Assembly (NCBI RefSeq): GCF_003144325.1
Contig: NZ_PENS01000013.1
Span: 1-64,000, forward strand
Direction of reading: 5' to 3'
DNA from: Proteus terrae
GTDB taxonomy: Bacteria; Pseudomonadota; Gammaproteobacteria; Enterobacterales; Enterobacteriaceae
DNA: 64,000 nucleotides
In this document: positions 25,503 to 36,618 of the stretch, piece after piece
Numbering within the stretch: the stretch's first letter is position 1
Layout of the letters: the number at the start of each line of letters is the position of its first letter
Position numbers and translations under genes: made by a program
Notes under the pieces: generated by a model
What the model was told of the DNA's origin: nothing
What the model saw: the letters and a program-made list of their open reading frames with translations, nothing else
Database searches by the model: none

Positions 25503-26893
25503 TTTAATTTATCCCCTAACAAAAATTCCATTGCACTATCCATACGAATATGAGGAACCGCACTATCTCTTGATATTTGCTGTGGTCTAAAAGATTCGAA
25601 ACTAAAACCTTGTTTTTCCCAAAATGCTTTTTCAGGTAATCGCTTAGGAACCTCACCAGGGAAATACACCAACGGTTTGTTATCGCTTAAGCGGAAACCT
25701 TTTAATGCTGGAATTTTTTCACCGTGATGATCAACGATCCCACTTTCAGTCGCTGCAATAGAAGCAAGCCCCATGCAATCAATGCTGATCCCTTCAAAAA
25801 TAGCATTTTGTTTAGCATCTTGAATAAGCTGTTGGAGCAATGACACTAAATTTTCATGTTGATCAACAGTGATATGGTCAGCTTTTGTGGCTGCAAATAA
25901 AAGTTTATCGATACAAGGTGAAAATAAGCGTCTAAGTAAGGTTCTTTTTCCATAATGAAAACTGCGCATTAATTGTGTTAATGCTTGGCGCATATCATTA
26001 AAAACATCCGCTCCCTGATTTAAAGGTTGTAGGCAATCAACCAAAACAATTTGTCTATCAAATCCTTGGAAATGATCACGATAAAAGCCTTTTACCACAT
26101 GCTGTCCATAATATTCATAACGCTGTTTAAGCATGCTAATATTAGTACGTTTATCTGCGTTCTTTAATTTAGCAATATCATATTTTTGTAAATCAGCCCA
26201 AGGGAAAAATTGCAAAACAGGTGCTCCCGCTAATTCACCCGGTAATACAAAGCGTCCTGGTTGAATAAAATGAAGCCCTTCTTTTTTACATGCTAATAAA
26301 TAATCAGTGTAAGCAGAGGCAATATCAGCTAATAACGTTTCATCAGCTGGTGCAAAGGGATCACACTTTTTAAGAAGTAATTGCCAATTTTGTTCTGGTG
26401 ATGTTCTTTGGCGATTGACCTTATTTATTTGATCTGACCATTCAAAATAGTCTTGTTCGAGCATAGGTAAATCTAATAACCATTCGCCGGGATAATCAAC
26501 AATTTCTAAATAAAGTGAAGATGTCTCTTTTATAAAACGTGTTAAAGATTCATTAGAACGATAACGAAGCTGTAAACGAATTTCACTAACCCCTTTAGTA
26601 GGAACAGGCCAACTTGGAGGCGTATGATAAAGCGACTCCATACCTTCATCATAAGTAAAACGGGGAATATTTAAATTATGTTGAGGAATACGCTTTACAC
26701 CTAGTAGCTGCTTATTTCGTGCTGCCGAAAATAGCGGTAAACGCGCCCCAGTGTGCACATTAATAAGTTGATTAACTAACGAGGTAATAAATGCTGTTTT
26801 ACCACTTCGACTTAATCCCGTTACGGCCAAACGAAGATGTCTATCAACACCGCGATTAATAAAAGCTGTAAGTTCATTTTGTAGGCGTTTCAT
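25499..26893 (-). CDS. ycjX: YcjX family GTP-binding protein (DUF463)
   Basis: 464 residues with a P-loop [10 protein letters not shown] near residues 26-35 and strong similarity to E. coli YcjX through [16 protein letters not shown] and [12 protein letters not shown]. Predicted NTPase of the DUF463 family, linked to the Psp response but without a defined reaction. Its start overlaps the end of pspD by 20 bp and its end overlaps ycjF by 4 bp, so the three are translated as one operon. Confidence 0.92.
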   Translation of the reverse strand: MKRLQNELTAFINRGVDRHLRLAVTGLSRSGKTAFITSLVNQLINVHTGARLPLFSAARNKQLLGVKRIPQHNLNIPRFTYDEGMESLYHTPPSWPVPTKGVSEIRLQLRYRSNESLTRFIKETSSLYLEIVDYPGEWLLDLPMLEQDYFEWSDQINKVNRQRTSPEQNWQLLLKKCDPFAPADETLLADIASAYTDYLLACKKEGLHFIQPGRFVLPGELAGAPVLQFFPWADLQKYDIAKLKNADKRTNISMLKQRYEYYGQHVVKGFYRDHFQGFDRQIVLVDCLQPLNQGADVFNDMRQALTQLMRSFHYGKRTLLRRLFSPCIDKLLFAATKADHITVDQHENLVSLLQQLIQDAKQNAIFEGISIDCMGLASIAATESGIVDHHGEKIPALKGFRLSDNKPLVYFPGEVPKRLPEKAFWEKQGFSFESFRPQQISRDSAVPHIRMDSAMEFLLGDKLK

Positions 26894-27128
26894 GTTTCTC
26901 CCAAGACACTTGACGCGATAGCTTATTTAAACCTGCCTTAATAACAGGTTCAGCTATCAATAGAACCAGCCAACGTAGCGGTTTGCTACTTACTCTTTTT
27001 AATATACCGCCTGTAATTGCTGCTGGCCCAAATAAAGTGAATAACATTAACCCAAATGTTAACCCTTTTTTGGCTAATTGGGTGAGTTTATTTGTTTTTA
27101 AAGAAACGAATACTTGATTAGAATTCAC
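26874..27128 (-). CDS. pspD: Phage shock protein PspD
   Basis: 84 residues from GTG 27128. I chose this start because GAGGAG lies six bases upstream and the length approaches E. coli PspD (73); an ATG at 27185 would add 19 unlikely residues. The core FGPAAITGGILKRVSSKPLRWLVLLIAEP matches PspD and includes one or two hydrophobic helices. PspD is a peripheral inner-membrane protein of the Psp response with no firm function. Confidence 0.85.
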   Translation of the reverse strand: MNSNQVFVSLKTNKLTQLAKKGLTFGLMLFTLFGPAAITGGILKRVSSKPLRWLVLLIAEPVIKAGLNKLSRQVSWEKHETPTK

Positions 27129-27246
27129 AATACGCTCCTCAATCAAAAATTTTACTCTCTCATAATATAAGCGTTGAAAAGACAAACGACTTGAAAGAAA
27201 GACGCTCCATTTTAGGAGCGTCTTATGTGATTAAATGGCAAAAATA

Positions 27247-27603
27247 TTACAAATCTCGAAAGCGTTTATTTAACTGATAAGTAGAAGAGGTAATGTAACG
27301 TTCCATTTGTTGTAAACGTTTTTCACCTTGCATCAATTGATTATCAACTCCGCTTAAAATTTCTTTTAAGCTCTCTTGCTGATTTTCACCTTGCTGGTAA
27401 TTAGCAGGAGCGGGCTCCATAAAGAAACTTAAGACAAGATAAGCAATAATAGTTAAACCGAAAAAGCCAGCAAACAGCGCAATCACCGCAATAACCCTGA
27501 CAAGTAAAACAGGAATATTAAAATAATGGGCTAGGCCTGCGCATACGCCACGGATCACGCCCTCTTGTGGCAAGCGATACAATTGTTTGCTCTGCATCGT
27601 CAT
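27247..27603 (-). CDS. pspC: Phage shock protein PspC
   Basis: 118 residues. The PspC domain occupies 8-70 (LYRLPQEGVIRGVCAGLAHY) with a membrane helix at about 35-60, then a helical cytoplasmic or periplasmic tail. With PspB it senses inner-membrane stress and draws PspA away from PspF. The start codon overlaps the pspB stop by one base (TAATG). Confidence 0.95.
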   Translation of the reverse strand: MTMQSKQLYRLPQEGVIRGVCAGLAHYFNIPVLLVRVIAVIALFAGFFGLTIIAYLVLSFFMEPAPANYQQGENQQESLKEILSGVDNQLMQGEKRLQQMERYITSSTYQLNKRFRDL

Positions 27604-27833
27604 TATGATTGCCTCCAGTTAGGATGTTCTGCATCAAGTATTTGTTCTAATGTCTTAATGCGCTCCTGCATTTGCTGAGCCTTATCCACCAGCGCGCTCA
27701 GTCGCTGCATTTCTTGTTGGGTTAGCTGAACATTACCTCCACCTTTCTGACTGTTGTAATGCAACCACAGCCAGATAGGGAGAATAAACAAAATAAAAAT
27801 GGTCAGTGGTATTCCCAGAAATATATAGCCCAT
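27603..27833 (-). CDS. pspB: Phage shock protein PspB
   Basis: 76 residues: one N-terminal membrane helix (about 4-25) and a cytoplasmic coiled coil (about 37-70, LSALVDKAQQMQERIKTLEQIL) typical of PspB. It works with PspC as the stress sensor. It lies 36 bp after pspA. Confidence 0.95.
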   Translation of the reverse strand: MGYIFLGIPLTIFILFILPIWLWLHYNSQKGGGNVQLTQQEMQRLSALVDKAQQMQERIKTLEQILDAEHPNWRQS

Positions 27834-27869
27834 TACATATCCTTTATAAGATGGTTATTACGCTTGCTG

Positions 27870-28538
27870 TTACTCTTTGTTGATATTGATTTTAGCTTTT
27901 AATGCCGCTAATTGCGCGCTAATTTCGTCATCAGCTTTTAATTCAGCAAACTGTTGGTCTAATGATTTCTCTTTACCTAACCCGTAACTTTGAGCTTCAC
28001 CTTCCATATGATCAATGCGGCGTTCAAATTGCTCAAAACGCGCCATTGCTGCATCCATTTTGCCACTGTCTAATTGACGACGAACTTGGCGAGATGAGTT
28101 TGCTGCTTGATGACGCACAACTAAAGACTGCTGTTTTGCGCGTGTTTCAGTCAGTTTATTTTCTAACTCGCTAATTTCACCTTTTAAACGAGTTAACGTT
28201 TCATCAATAATAATGAGTTCGTGTTTCAATGTGTCATTAACTGATGCTACACGTTGTTTTTCGATTAATGCCGCACGAGCTAAATCTTCTTTTTCCTTAA
28301 TAAGAGCCAACTCTGCTTTATCCTGCCAGTCTTTCATCTGTTTTTCAGCTTGTTCGATACGGCGTTCTAGTCCTTTCTTTTCAGCTAAAGTACGTGCAGA
28401 AGTTGTGCGAATTTCAACTAACATATCTTCCATTTCTTGGATCATTAAGCGGATCATTTTCTCAGGATCTTCCGCTTTATCTAATAAAGAAGCGATGTTG
28501 GCATTAATAATGTCAGCAAAACGTGAAAATATACCCAT
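27870..28538 (-). CDS. pspA: Phage shock protein PspA
   Basis: 222 residues, IM30/Vipp1/ESCRT-III superfamily. An amphipathic N-terminal helix ([15 protein letters not shown]) is followed by long coiled-coil helices. PspA inhibits PspF when free and forms membrane-supporting oligomers under stress. A sigma-54 promoter lies about 90-105 bp upstream. Confidence 0.97.
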   Translation of the reverse strand: MGIFSRFADIINANIASLLDKAEDPEKMIRLMIQEMEDMLVEIRTTSARTLAEKKGLERRIEQAEKQMKDWQDKAELALIKEKEDLARAALIEKQRVASVNDTLKHELIIIDETLTRLKGEISELENKLTETRAKQQSLVVRHQAANSSRQVRRQLDSGKMDAAMARFEQFERRIDHMEGEAQSYGLGKEKSLDQQFAELKADDEISAQLAALKAKININKE

Positions 28539-28627
28539 GATGTCATCCTTAATAGCTATGCTAATTAGTAACGTTGAATTATTTCAATAATGGCGCACTG
28601 TCGTAACGCCCTGCTTACTTTAATTAA

Positions 28628-28644
28628 TACAATTTGCGTGCCAA
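28628..28644 (-). promoter_or_regulatory. Sigma-54 promoter of pspA
   Basis: Reading towards pspA the sequence is TTGGCACGCAAATTGTA. This fits the -24/-12 consensus TGGCAC-N5-TTGC/T, with the GG and TTG elements intact, and predicts a start near 28617. Confidence 0.85.
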
Positions 28645-28753
28645 CTTTTGAAATTCACTTAAACTATTAATAATTAGCGATTTATATTATTCGCCTATTT
28701 TTCGAACACCTGATAAACTGGCAAAAAACACCTCAATATGGTGAATTTAACCA

Positions 28754-29749
28754 ATGAATGAGAATTTAGAGACAATAATCGGCGTTGATAATCAATTTAT
28801 TGATGTATTAGAACAAACTTCAGCACTTGCTCAATTAAAAAAACCTGTATTAATTATTGGTGAAAGAGGTACAGGTAAAGAGTTGATCGCTCATCGATTA
28901 CACTATCTTGCTCCTTGGTGGCAAGGGCCTTTTATTTCAATCAACTGCTCTGCACTCAATGATAATTTACTTGATTCTGAACTATTTGGTCATGAAGCCG
29001 GTGCTTTTACGGGCGCTAAAAATCGTCATCAAGGCCGTTTTGAGCGTGCTGATGGCGGTTCTCTTTTTCTTGATGAACTGGCGACAGCGCCTATGCTTGT
29101 ACAAGAAAAGCTCTTGCGCGTCATTGAGTATGGTCATTTAGAGCGTGTTGGAGGCAGTCAATCTCTACATGTTGATGTTAGGCTTATTTGCGCGACAAAT
29201 GCAGATTTACCCGCAATGGCAGAGGAAGGTAAATTTCGAGCCGATTTACTCGATAGATTGGCGTTTGATGTGATTAGGCTCCCGCCATTAAGAGAGCGAC
29301 GAGCAGATATTATGTTGCTTGCTGAAAATTTTGCTATCTCAATGTGTCAAGAGTTAGGTTTACCCTTCTTTCCTGGTTTTAGTGATAATGCGTGCCAAGT
29401 ACTTTTGGATTATTCGTGGCCAGGTAATATTCGTGAGCTAAAAAATGTTGTTGAACGTTCAGTTTATCGTCATGGAACCAGTGATAATGTACTCAATAAT
29501 ATTATTATTGATCCCTTTGCTGGACTTCAAACACCAAAAACACCCATATTAAAAAACTCATCTAAAGAAAATTTTTCAATACCTACATTACCGTTGAATT
29601 TACGCCAATGGCAAAATGATGTAGAAAAAAAATTAGTAAATGAAGCATTAAAAGAATGTTTATATAACCAGAAAGAGGCGGCTGAAAAATTATCACTAAG
29701 CTACGATCAATTTAGAGGGTTAATTAAAAAGCATCAAATAATAACTTAA
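28754..29749 (+). CDS. pspF: psp operon activator PspF
   Basis: 331 residues. It lacks a receiver domain, as PspF should. The AAA+ domain carries Walker A GERGTGKE (36-43) and the sigma-54 contact loop GAFTGA (83-88). A C-terminal Fis-type helix-turn-helix ends the protein (QKEAAEKLSLSYDQFRGLIKKH). It is an enhancer-binding activator of pspA, divergent from it. Confidence 0.96.
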   Translation: MNENLETIIGVDNQFIDVLEQTSALAQLKKPVLIIGERGTGKELIAHRLHYLAPWWQGPFISINCSALNDNLLDSELFGHEAGAFTGAKNRHQGRFERADGGSLFLDELATAPMLVQEKLLRVIEYGHLERVGGSQSLHVDVRLICATNADLPAMAEEGKFRADLLDRLAFDVIRLPPLRERRADIMLLAENFAISMCQELGLPFFPGFSDNACQVLLDYSWPGNIRELKNVVERSVYRHGTSDNVLNNIIIDPFAGLQTPKTPILKNSSKENFSIPTLPLNLRQWQNDVEKKLVNEALKECLYNQKEAAEKLSLSYDQFRGLIKKHQIIT

Positions 29750-29803
29750 TATATTGATAAATTTAGTTTTTTAAATCACTAGAGAATCTAGTAAACAGTA
29801 GAC

Positions 29804-29904
29804 AAAAAAAAAGCCAGCACCCGAGCTGGCTAGTAAAAAAATACTGGAAGCAATGTGAGCAATGTCGTGCCCTTGACGGAAAACCTCTTACCGACAAAGG
29901 ACAA
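29804..29904 (-). ncRNA. ryhB: RyhB iron-responsive small RNA
   Basis: On the minus strand the conserved RyhB core CACGACATTGCTCACATTGC is followed by TTCCAGTATT, exactly as in E. coli. The terminator AGCCAGC-TCGGGT-GCTGGCT plus T8 is the RyhB terminator. Total about 100 nt; the 5' end is inferred from the -10. A Fur palindrome lies directly upstream. RyhB is an Hfq-dependent RNA made in iron starvation that represses non-essential iron proteins, such as sodB. In E. coli the gene sits elsewhere (yhhX-yhhY); here it is convergent to pspF and divergent from sapA. Confidence 0.95.
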
Positions 29905-29910
29905 TACGGA

Positions 29911-29925
29911 TGATAATCTTTATCA
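29911..29925 (-). promoter_or_regulatory. Fur box of ryhB
   Basis: TGATAAT-C-TTTATCA, a 7-1-7 inverted repeat fitting the Fur motif. It overlaps the presumed -10 (29910-29915) and sits between it and a -35 TTTACA (29934-29939, minus strand), so bound Fur would block transcription. Confidence 0.85.
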
Positions 29926-30043
29926 TTAGCGTTTGTAAAGCATTTTATTGAGAATTTTTCTCACTTTGTTTTTTTTGACTATTTGGGGATAGAAAGTTTT
30001 TTAAGTTACAATAGCAAAATCGTTTCTCTAAAAGACATTATTT

Positions 30044-31729
30044 ATGCGCCCTATTTTATTTATTGGTACTTTGCTACTCACCTTTACAAGTGCAACTTGT
30101 ATCGCGGATGTAGCACCCAAAACACAAGCGCCATCTATAACGCTTGAGCCAACTCCAATTAATCAAAATGGCTTTGTTTATTGTGTTGATGGCAGTGTAA
30201 ATACCTTTAATCCACAATTATCAAGTAGTGGATTAATTATTGATCCTCTAGCTGCACAGCTCTATGACCGTCTTTTAGATGTTGACCCTTACACTTATCG
30301 TTTGATCCCTGAAATCGCAGCTCGATGGGAAGCATTAGATAACGGCGCGACCTACCGCTTTTATTTACGTAAAAATGTCTCTTTTCAACAAACATCTTGG
30401 TTTACACCAACACGAAAACTTACCGCTGATGATGTTATTTTTAGTTTTGAAAGGATGATTAATCCACAAAATCCTTTCAATCAAGTTAATGGCGGTAAAT
30501 ATCCCTATTTTGACAGCTTAAGTTTTGCCAATAATATCAAATCGATAAAAAGACTAGGCCAATATACGGTAGAATTTAGTTTAAAAGAGCCTGACGCTTC
30601 TTTTCTATGGCATTTAGCAACACATTACGCCCCTATTCTTTCTGCTGAATACGCGCAGAATTTAGAAAAATCAGGCGATCAATCGCTGCTTGATTGGAAA
30701 CCAGTAGGAACAGGTCCTTTCTTTTTAGATGAATATCAGCCGGGACAATTTGTTCGTTTGTTTAGAAATAAAGATTACTGGAAAGGCCAACCAAAGATGC
30801 AACAGATTGTTATTGATATGGGTGCAGGTGGTACAGGCCGTATATCTAAATTACTCACGGGTGAATGTGATGTTCTAGCCTATCCAGCGGCAAGCCAATT
30901 AAAAGTCTTACGTGACGACCCGCGACTAAGATTAACGTTGCGTTCTGGTATGAATATCGCTTATTTAGCCTTTAACACCAGTAAACCACCACTCAATGAT
31001 CTTAAAGTTCGTCAAGCTATTGCTTATGCCATTAATAATGAACGTTTAATGGAGTCTATTTATTATGGTACGGCTGAAACGGCAGCATCAGTACTTCCTC
31101 GTGCATCTTGGGCTTATGATAACCGAGCAAAAATTACAGAGTATAATCCTGAGAAATCGAAACAAATCCTTAAAGAACTAGGCCTTGATGGGCTGAAATT
31201 AAATCTTTGGGTACCTAGCGCTTCGCAATCTTATAACCCAAGCCCATTAAAAATGGCTGAACTTATTCAAGCAGACTTAGCGCAAGTTGGTATTCAAATG
31301 AATATTCGGCCTATTGAAGGTCGATATCAAGAAACGAGTATGATGGATCGCACCCATGATATGACCCTATCTGGTTGGTCAACTGACAGTAACGATCCCG
31401 ATAGTTTTTTCCGTCCTCTCTTTAGCTGTGCAGCCATTGGCTCACAAACTAACTTGAGTCATTGGTGTTTACCTAGTTTTGATGATATTTTGAAAAAAGC
31501 GCTTTATAGTCAGCAACTTGCTTCAAGAATGGATTATTATCATGAAGCTCAGGATGTTCTTGCTCAAGAGTTACCGGTATTACCTTTAGCTAATTCTTTA
31601 CGTATGCAAGCATATCGTTATGATATTAAAGGATTGGTATTAAGTACCTTTGGTAATGCGTCTTTTGCTGGTGTTTATCGAGAGGCAGAAGTAAACGAAC
31701 AAACTCACAAGAAAGAGGCTATAGAATAA
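30044..31729 (+). CDS. sapA: Periplasmic binding protein SapA
   Basis: 561 residues. A signal peptide (about 1-21, CIA) precedes an SBP_5 domain; FVYCVDGSVNTFNPQLSSSG and GTGPFFLDEYQPGQFVRLFRN match SapA of E. coli. SapA is the binding component of the Sap system, linked to antimicrobial-peptide resistance, peptide or heme uptake and, in E. coli, putrescine export. First gene of sapABCDF. Confidence 0.94.
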   Translation: MRPILFIGTLLLTFTSATCIADVAPKTQAPSITLEPTPINQNGFVYCVDGSVNTFNPQLSSSGLIIDPLAAQLYDRLLDVDPYTYRLIPEIAARWEALDNGATYRFYLRKNVSFQQTSWFTPTRKLTADDVIFSFERMINPQNPFNQVNGGKYPYFDSLSFANNIKSIKRLGQYTVEFSLKEPDASFLWHLATHYAPILSAEYAQNLEKSGDQSLLDWKPVGTGPFFLDEYQPGQFVRLFRNKDYWKGQPKMQQIVIDMGAGGTGRISKLLTGECDVLAYPAASQLKVLRDDPRLRLTLRSGMNIAYLAFNTSKPPLNDLKVRQAIAYAINNERLMESIYYGTAETAASVLPRASWAYDNRAKITEYNPEKSKQILKELGLDGLKLNLWVPSASQSYNPSPLKMAELIQADLAQVGIQMNIRPIEGRYQETSMMDRTHDMTLSGWSTDSNDPDSFFRPLFSCAAIGSQTNLSHWCLPSFDDILKKALYSQQLASRMDYYHEAQDVLAQELPVLPLANSLRMQAYRYDIKGLVLSTFGNASFAGVYREAEVNEQTHKKEAIE

Positions 31730-31732
31730 TCC

Positions 31733-32698
31733 ATGATTATTTATTCAATACGTCGATTACTTTTATTACTTGTGACTCTGTTCTTTTTGTCGCTAGTGAG
31801 CTTTAGCCTCAGCTATTACACGCCCAATGCCCCGTTAAGTGGTGCATCACTCACCGATGCCTACTTTTTTTATGCCCATAATATGATCCACTTTGATTTT
31901 GGTATTTCCTCTATCAATGGTGAACCTATAAAAGCACAATTAGTGGAAGCACTTCCAGCAACCATGGAGCTTTGTACATTAGCCTTTCTTTTTGCCCTTA
32001 TTGTAGGTATTCCTGCTGGTATTATTGCTGGGGTTTGGCGTAATAAATCCGCTGATATTATTATCAGTAACTTCGCGCTCTTAGGTTTTTCTGTCCCTGT
32101 ATTTGGGCTTGCATTGCTGTTAACTCTATTCTTTTCATTAAAATTAGGTTGGCTACCTGTTTCAGGTCGTATTGATTTGCTTTATAACTTGCAACCTATT
32201 ACTGGCATTGCATTAGTGGATGCATGGTTATCTGATTCACCTTATCGCCAACAAATGATCATTAATGTATTACAACATCTAATTTTACCCGTAATAACGC
32301 TGGCTATTGCACCAACCACTGAAGTTATTCGATTAATGCGAAACAGTACGGAAGAAATTATGTCAGAAAACTACGTGAAGGCAGCCGCGACTCGAGGTCT
32401 CTCACGTTTTACAATTATTCGTCGCCATATTCTTCATAATGCTTTACCCCCTATCATCCCTAAATTAGGCTTACAGTTCTCTACCATGCTTACACTCACT
32501 ATGGTGACAGAAATTGTATTTAACTGGCCAGGGCTTGGTCGTTGGTTAGTCACAGCAATCCGCCAACAAGATTATTCTGCTATTTCAGCTGGTGTAATGT
32601 TGGTGGGTTCAATGGTCATTATCGTCAACGTCTTATCCGATATTGTGGGCGCAATGAGCAACCCGATGAAACACAAGGTGGGATATGCCTTTAGATAG
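31733..32698 (+). CDS. sapB: Sap ABC transporter permease SapB
   Basis: 321 residues with about six membrane helices and the inner-membrane permease EAA loop ([21 protein letters not shown]). It belongs to the DppB/OppB family. It begins 3 bp after sapA and overlaps sapC by 14 bp. Confidence 0.95.
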   Translation: MIIYSIRRLLLLLVTLFFLSLVSFSLSYYTPNAPLSGASLTDAYFFYAHNMIHFDFGISSINGEPIKAQLVEALPATMELCTLAFLFALIVGIPAGIIAGVWRNKSADIIISNFALLGFSVPVFGLALLLTLFFSLKLGWLPVSGRIDLLYNLQPITGIALVDAWLSDSPYRQQMIINVLQHLILPVITLAIAPTTEVIRLMRNSTEEIMSENYVKAAATRGLSRFTIIRRHILHNALPPIIPKLGLQFSTMLTLTMVTEIVFNWPGLGRWLVTAIRQQDYSAISAGVMLVGSMVIIVNVLSDIVGAMSNPMKHKVGYAFR

Positions 32699-33578
32699 CC
32701 AATTTTATAAAGAGAAAAAAACACCCACACCTGCAGCGGTGATTTGGCAATGTTTTTCTAAAGACGTTATCTCAATGGTAGGATTTTATGGCGTTCTTTT
32801 TCTCTTAGTGCTCAGTATTATAGGCCCTTATATTGCGCCTTATGCGCTTGATCAACAGTTTTTTGGTCATCAACTAACGCCACCGTCTTGGTATCAAAAC
32901 GGCAATGTCTCCTATTTTTTTGGTACAGATGATTTAGGGCGCGATGTATTTAGCCGAATTTTAATTGGTACAAGCATGACCTTTGGTGGCGCATTTATTG
33001 TCACTTTTGCAGCAACACTAATGGGATTAATTATCGGCTGTTTTGCAGGCATGACCCATGGCTTAAAATCCGCCATTCTTAATCATATATTAGACACTTT
33101 ATTATCAATTCCATCCCTGCTACTTGCTATTATTGTTGTAGCTTTTGTAGGAACAAGTCTTGGTCATGCCATGATAGCGATTTGGTTGGCGCTGTTACCT
33201 CGTTTAGTCAGAATGATTTACTCTGCTGTTAATGATGAATTAAACAAAGAGTATGTGATTGCTTCTCGACTTGATGGTGCATCAAACATTTCCATTTTAT
33301 GGTACACCGTACTACCTAATATCACGCCTGTATTAGTTTCTGAATTAACACGCGCATTCTCAATTGCTATTCTTGATATTACAGCATTAGGTTTTCTCAA
33401 TTTAGGTGCTCAACTTCCTTCACCCGAATGGGGAGCGATGTTAGGCGATTCCTTAGAGTTAATTTATGTTGCTCCTTGGACAGTTTTAATTCCGGGCGCC
33501 ACTATTATGATAAGCGTTTTACTGGTGAACCTTTTAGGTGATGGTTTACAGCGTGCAATAAATGAGGGAGTTGAATAA
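32685..33578 (+). CDS. sapC: Sap ABC transporter permease SapC
   Basis: 297 residues of the DppC/OppC family with five or six helices; [15 protein letters not shown] is the family N-terminal mark and the EAA loop reads [15 protein letters not shown]. It starts inside sapB and shares one base with sapD. Confidence 0.95.
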   Translation: MPLDSQFYKEKKTPTPAAVIWQCFSKDVISMVGFYGVLFLLVLSIIGPYIAPYALDQQFFGHQLTPPSWYQNGNVSYFFGTDDLGRDVFSRILIGTSMTFGGAFIVTFAATLMGLIIGCFAGMTHGLKSAILNHILDTLLSIPSLLLAIIVVAFVGTSLGHAMIAIWLALLPRLVRMIYSAVNDELNKEYVIASRLDGASNISILWYTVLPNITPVLVSELTRAFSIAILDITALGFLNLGAQLPSPEWGAMLGDSLELIYVAPWTVLIPGATIMISVLLVNLLGDGLQRAINEGVE

Positions 33579-34579
33579 TGCCTTTATTGGATATACGCAA
33601 TTTAACCATTGAATTTATGACTCCCGATGGCCCAGTAAAAGCGGTAGATCGTGTTTCTATTACCTTAAATGAAGGTGAAGTGAGAGGCCTTGTTGGCGAA
33701 TCGGGATCAGGTAAAAGCTTAATTGCAAAAGCAATTTGTGGCGTTACGAAAGATAATATCAACGTGACAGCCGATCGTTTCCGTTTTGATGATATCGACT
33801 TACTTAAATTATCACCCAGAGCACGGCGTCGTGTCATTGGCCATAATGTATCAATGATTTTCCAAGAGCCACAATCTTGTCTTGATCCTGCCACAAAAAT
33901 TGAGCAGCAGCTTATACAGGCAATTCCTGGCTGGACTTTTAAAGGACATTGGTGGCAACGATTTCATTGGCGAAAACGCCGCGCAATTGAATTATTGCAC
34001 CGTGTGGGTATTAAAGATCATAAAGACATTATGCGCAGCTACCCTTATGAATTAACTGAGGGTGAATGCCAAAAAGTGATGATTGCTATTGCTATTGCAA
34101 ATCAACCTCGATTACTGATTGCGGATGAACCTACTAACGCAATGGAACCCGCAACACAGACCCAAATCTTTCGTTTACTGACTCGACTCAATCAAAATAA
34201 CAATATGACCATTTTGTTGATTAGCCATGATTTGCAATGGATGAGTAAATTGGCGAATAAAATTACGGTTATGTATTGTGGGCAAACTGTCGAAACAGCA
34301 TCCCCTGACGAGTTGTTAATAACACCTTATCATCCTTATACTCAAGCGTTGATCCGCTCTATTCCTGACTTTACCAACTCATTGGCACATAAGAGCCGTT
34401 TAAATACATTACCCGGTGCAATCCCCTCACTTGAGCATTTACCTGTGGGTTGCCGTTTAGGGCCTCGTTGCCCTTATGCACAGCGACAATGTATTGAAGC
34501 ACCTCGGTTACGTTTATTTAAAAACCATGCCGTGGCTTGTCATTTTCCATTAAATGTGGAGCCAACTGATGTTCGATAA
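33578..34579 (+). CDS. sapD: Sap ABC transporter ATP-binding protein SapD
   Basis: 333 residues, OppD-like ATPase. Walker A is GESGSGKS, Walker B LLIADEPT, and the signature reads LTEGECQK, degenerate (usual LSGGQ) as in other SapD proteins. The C-terminal oligopeptide-transporter extension contains [15 protein letters not shown], the four-Cys type cluster motif. In E. coli SapD also supports Trk potassium uptake. Confidence 0.95.
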   Translation: MPLLDIRNLTIEFMTPDGPVKAVDRVSITLNEGEVRGLVGESGSGKSLIAKAICGVTKDNINVTADRFRFDDIDLLKLSPRARRRVIGHNVSMIFQEPQSCLDPATKIEQQLIQAIPGWTFKGHWWQRFHWRKRRAIELLHRVGIKDHKDIMRSYPYELTEGECQKVMIAIAIANQPRLLIADEPTNAMEPATQTQIFRLLTRLNQNNNMTILLISHDLQWMSKLANKITVMYCGQTVETASPDELLITPYHPYTQALIRSIPDFTNSLAHKSRLNTLPGAIPSLEHLPVGCRLGPRCPYAQRQCIEAPRLRLFKNHAVACHFPLNVEPTDVR

Positions 34580-35378
34580 ACTGCTTGAGGTAAAAAACCT
34601 ATCAAAGACATTTCGTTATCGTACTGGATTATTTCGGCGTCAACAGTTAGAAGCCGTAAAACCTATAAGTTTTACGCTAGAACCCAAGCAAACTTTAGCC
34701 ATTATTGGCGCTAATGGTTCAGGAAAATCTACACTCGCGAGAATGCTATCAGGTGTGACTGAGCCTACGGGTGGTGATATCTTTATTAATGGACATCAAC
34801 TAACTTTTGGTGATTACCCTTATCGTAGTCAGCGAATTAGAATGATATTTCAAGATCCCACTAACTCATTAAACCCACGCCAGCGTATCGGTCAAACATT
34901 AGAAATCCCTTTACGCCTGAATACAGACTTAAGTGCAATTGAGCGTGAGAAACGAATTTATCAAACATTACGCCAAGTGGGCCTTTTACCTGAACATGCA
35001 AACTATTATCCTCATATGTTTGCATCAGGCCAGCGCCAACGAATTGCGCTTGCACGAGCATTAATATTACAACCTCAAGTTATTATTGCCGATGAAGCTA
35101 TAGCTTCGCTGGATATGTCTTTGCGCTCACAAATTATAAATTTGATGTTAGAACTGCAAGAGACTCATAATATTGCCTATATTTATGTGACACAAAACTT
35201 AGGCATGACAAAACATATTAGCGATAAAATTATTGTGATGGATAATGGTGAAGTCGTTGAACGTGGCAATACAGCAGAAGTTCTTGCATCGCCATTACAT
35301 GAAGTCACACGAAGATTAGTCGCTAGTCACTTTGGTGAAGCCTTAACAGCAGAAGCTTGGCGCCAAGATTTAATTTAA
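34569..35378 (+). CDS. sapF: Sap ABC transporter ATP-binding protein SapF
   Basis: 269 residues from ATG 34569 ([15 protein letters not shown]), which overlaps the sapD stop by 11 bp; an ATG at 34554 is less likely. Walker A is GANGSGKS, the signature [15 protein letters not shown] and Walker [12 protein letters not shown]. Partner ATPase of SapD. A weak hairpin (ATAATGT ... ACATTAT) at about 35396-35416 may end the operon. Confidence 0.94.
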   Translation: MFDKLLEVKNLSKTFRYRTGLFRRQQLEAVKPISFTLEPKQTLAIIGANGSGKSTLARMLSGVTEPTGGDIFINGHQLTFGDYPYRSQRIRMIFQDPTNSLNPRQRIGQTLEIPLRLNTDLSAIEREKRIYQTLRQVGLLPEHANYYPHMFASGQRQRIALARALILQPQVIIADEAIASLDMSLRSQIINLMLELQETHNIAYIYVTQNLGMTKHISDKIIVMDNGEVVERGNTAEVLASPLHEVTRRLVASHFGEALTAEAWRQDLI

Positions 35379-35585
35379 GTGTAAACAATATAGGCATAAT
35401 GTTGATTGCACATTATTTCACCCTTTTCCCTTAACTCCTCGGAGGTGCTAGGGAAATTAAACAAATTTACAAATGTCGTGGTAGAATCAGCCACGTTTAT
35501 TAACAATAAGCGTGATAACCTAACAGATAAATAAAACTGTGAATGATGTTATTATCGCGATTTACGAAAAAACAAGGATACAGCT

Positions 35586-36374
35586 ATGGGCTTTATGACC
35601 GGCAAACGCATTCTTATTACTGGTGTTGCTAGTAAATTATCAATTGCTTATGGTATTGCCAAAGCTATGCGTGACCAAGGTGCAGAACTTGCATTTACTT
35701 ACCAAAATGAAAAACTGAAACCACGCGTTGAAGAATTTGCAGCATCATTAGACTCAAATATCGTATTAGAGTGTGATGTGTCAAAAGACGAAAGCATCGA
35801 TACTATGTATGCAGAACTTGCAAAAGTTTGGCCAAAATATGATGGTTTTGTTCACTCTATCGGTTTTGCTCCTGCTGACCAATTAGATGGCGACTACGTT
35901 AATGCAGTAACTCGTGAAGGCTTTAAAATTGCTCACGACATCAGTGCATACAGCTTCGTTGCTATGGCGAAAGCAAGCCGTGAAATGCTAAATCCAAACT
36001 CAGCTCTGTTAACTCTGACTTATTTAGGTGCTGAACGTGCAATCCCTAACTATAACGTTATGGGGCTGGCGAAAGCTTCTTTAGAAGCTAACGTTCGTTA
36101 TATGGCAAATGCTATGGGTCCTGAAGGTATTCGTGTTAACGGTATCTCTGCTGGCCCAATCCGTACATTAGCGGCATCTGGTATCAAAGATTTCCGTAAA
36201 ATGTTAAGCCATTGCGAGTCAGTCACTCCTCTGCGTCGCACTGTAACAACCGAAGATGTAGGTAATACAGCAGCATTCTTATGCTCTGACTTATCTGGTG
36301 GTATTACAGGTGAAATCGTTCACGTAGATGGTGGTTTCAGCATCGCTGCTATGAATGAATTAGAACTGAAATAA
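35586..36374 (+). CDS. fabI: Enoyl-ACP reductase FabI (NADH)
   Basis: 262 residues, short-chain dehydrogenase fold. It performs the last reduction of fatty acid elongation. Catalytic Tyr146, Tyr156 and Lys163 are present ([19 protein letters not shown]), at E. coli numbering. The NADH site is [13 protein letters not shown]. It is the target of triclosan in relatives. It follows the sap operon as in E. coli but has its own promoter region (207 bp). Confidence 0.97.
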   Translation: MGFMTGKRILITGVASKLSIAYGIAKAMRDQGAELAFTYQNEKLKPRVEEFAASLDSNIVLECDVSKDESIDTMYAELAKVWPKYDGFVHSIGFAPADQLDGDYVNAVTREGFKIAHDISAYSFVAMAKASREMLNPNSALLTLTYLGAERAIPNYNVMGLAKASLEANVRYMANAMGPEGIRVNGISAGPIRTLAASGIKDFRKMLSHCESVTPLRRTVTTEDVGNTAAFLCSDLSGGITGEIVHVDGGFSIAAMNELELK

Positions 36375-36393
36375 TTCTATTCTATGAATAATA

Positions 36394-36427
36394 AAAACCA
36401 GCCTCATTGTTAAGGCTGGTTTTTTTA
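36394..36427 (+). terminator. Terminator of fabI
   Basis: AAACCAGCC ... GGCTGGTTTTTTT, 20 bp past the stop. Confidence 0.85.
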
Positions 36428-36618
36428 TGTTGTTCTACTATTTTTACTCTTCTTAACTCCATTAACTATCGAATTTTTATCTAATATCTCCCTTATCCCT
36501 TTTATTTTTAATAATGCTACGTATTAGATAGATTTCACTTTTGTTTTTTAGCTTATTCCTATAATCTTTTTGTATATTAGCGATAAGATAATAATCTATT
36601 AATAAAAGGATTTAATGT

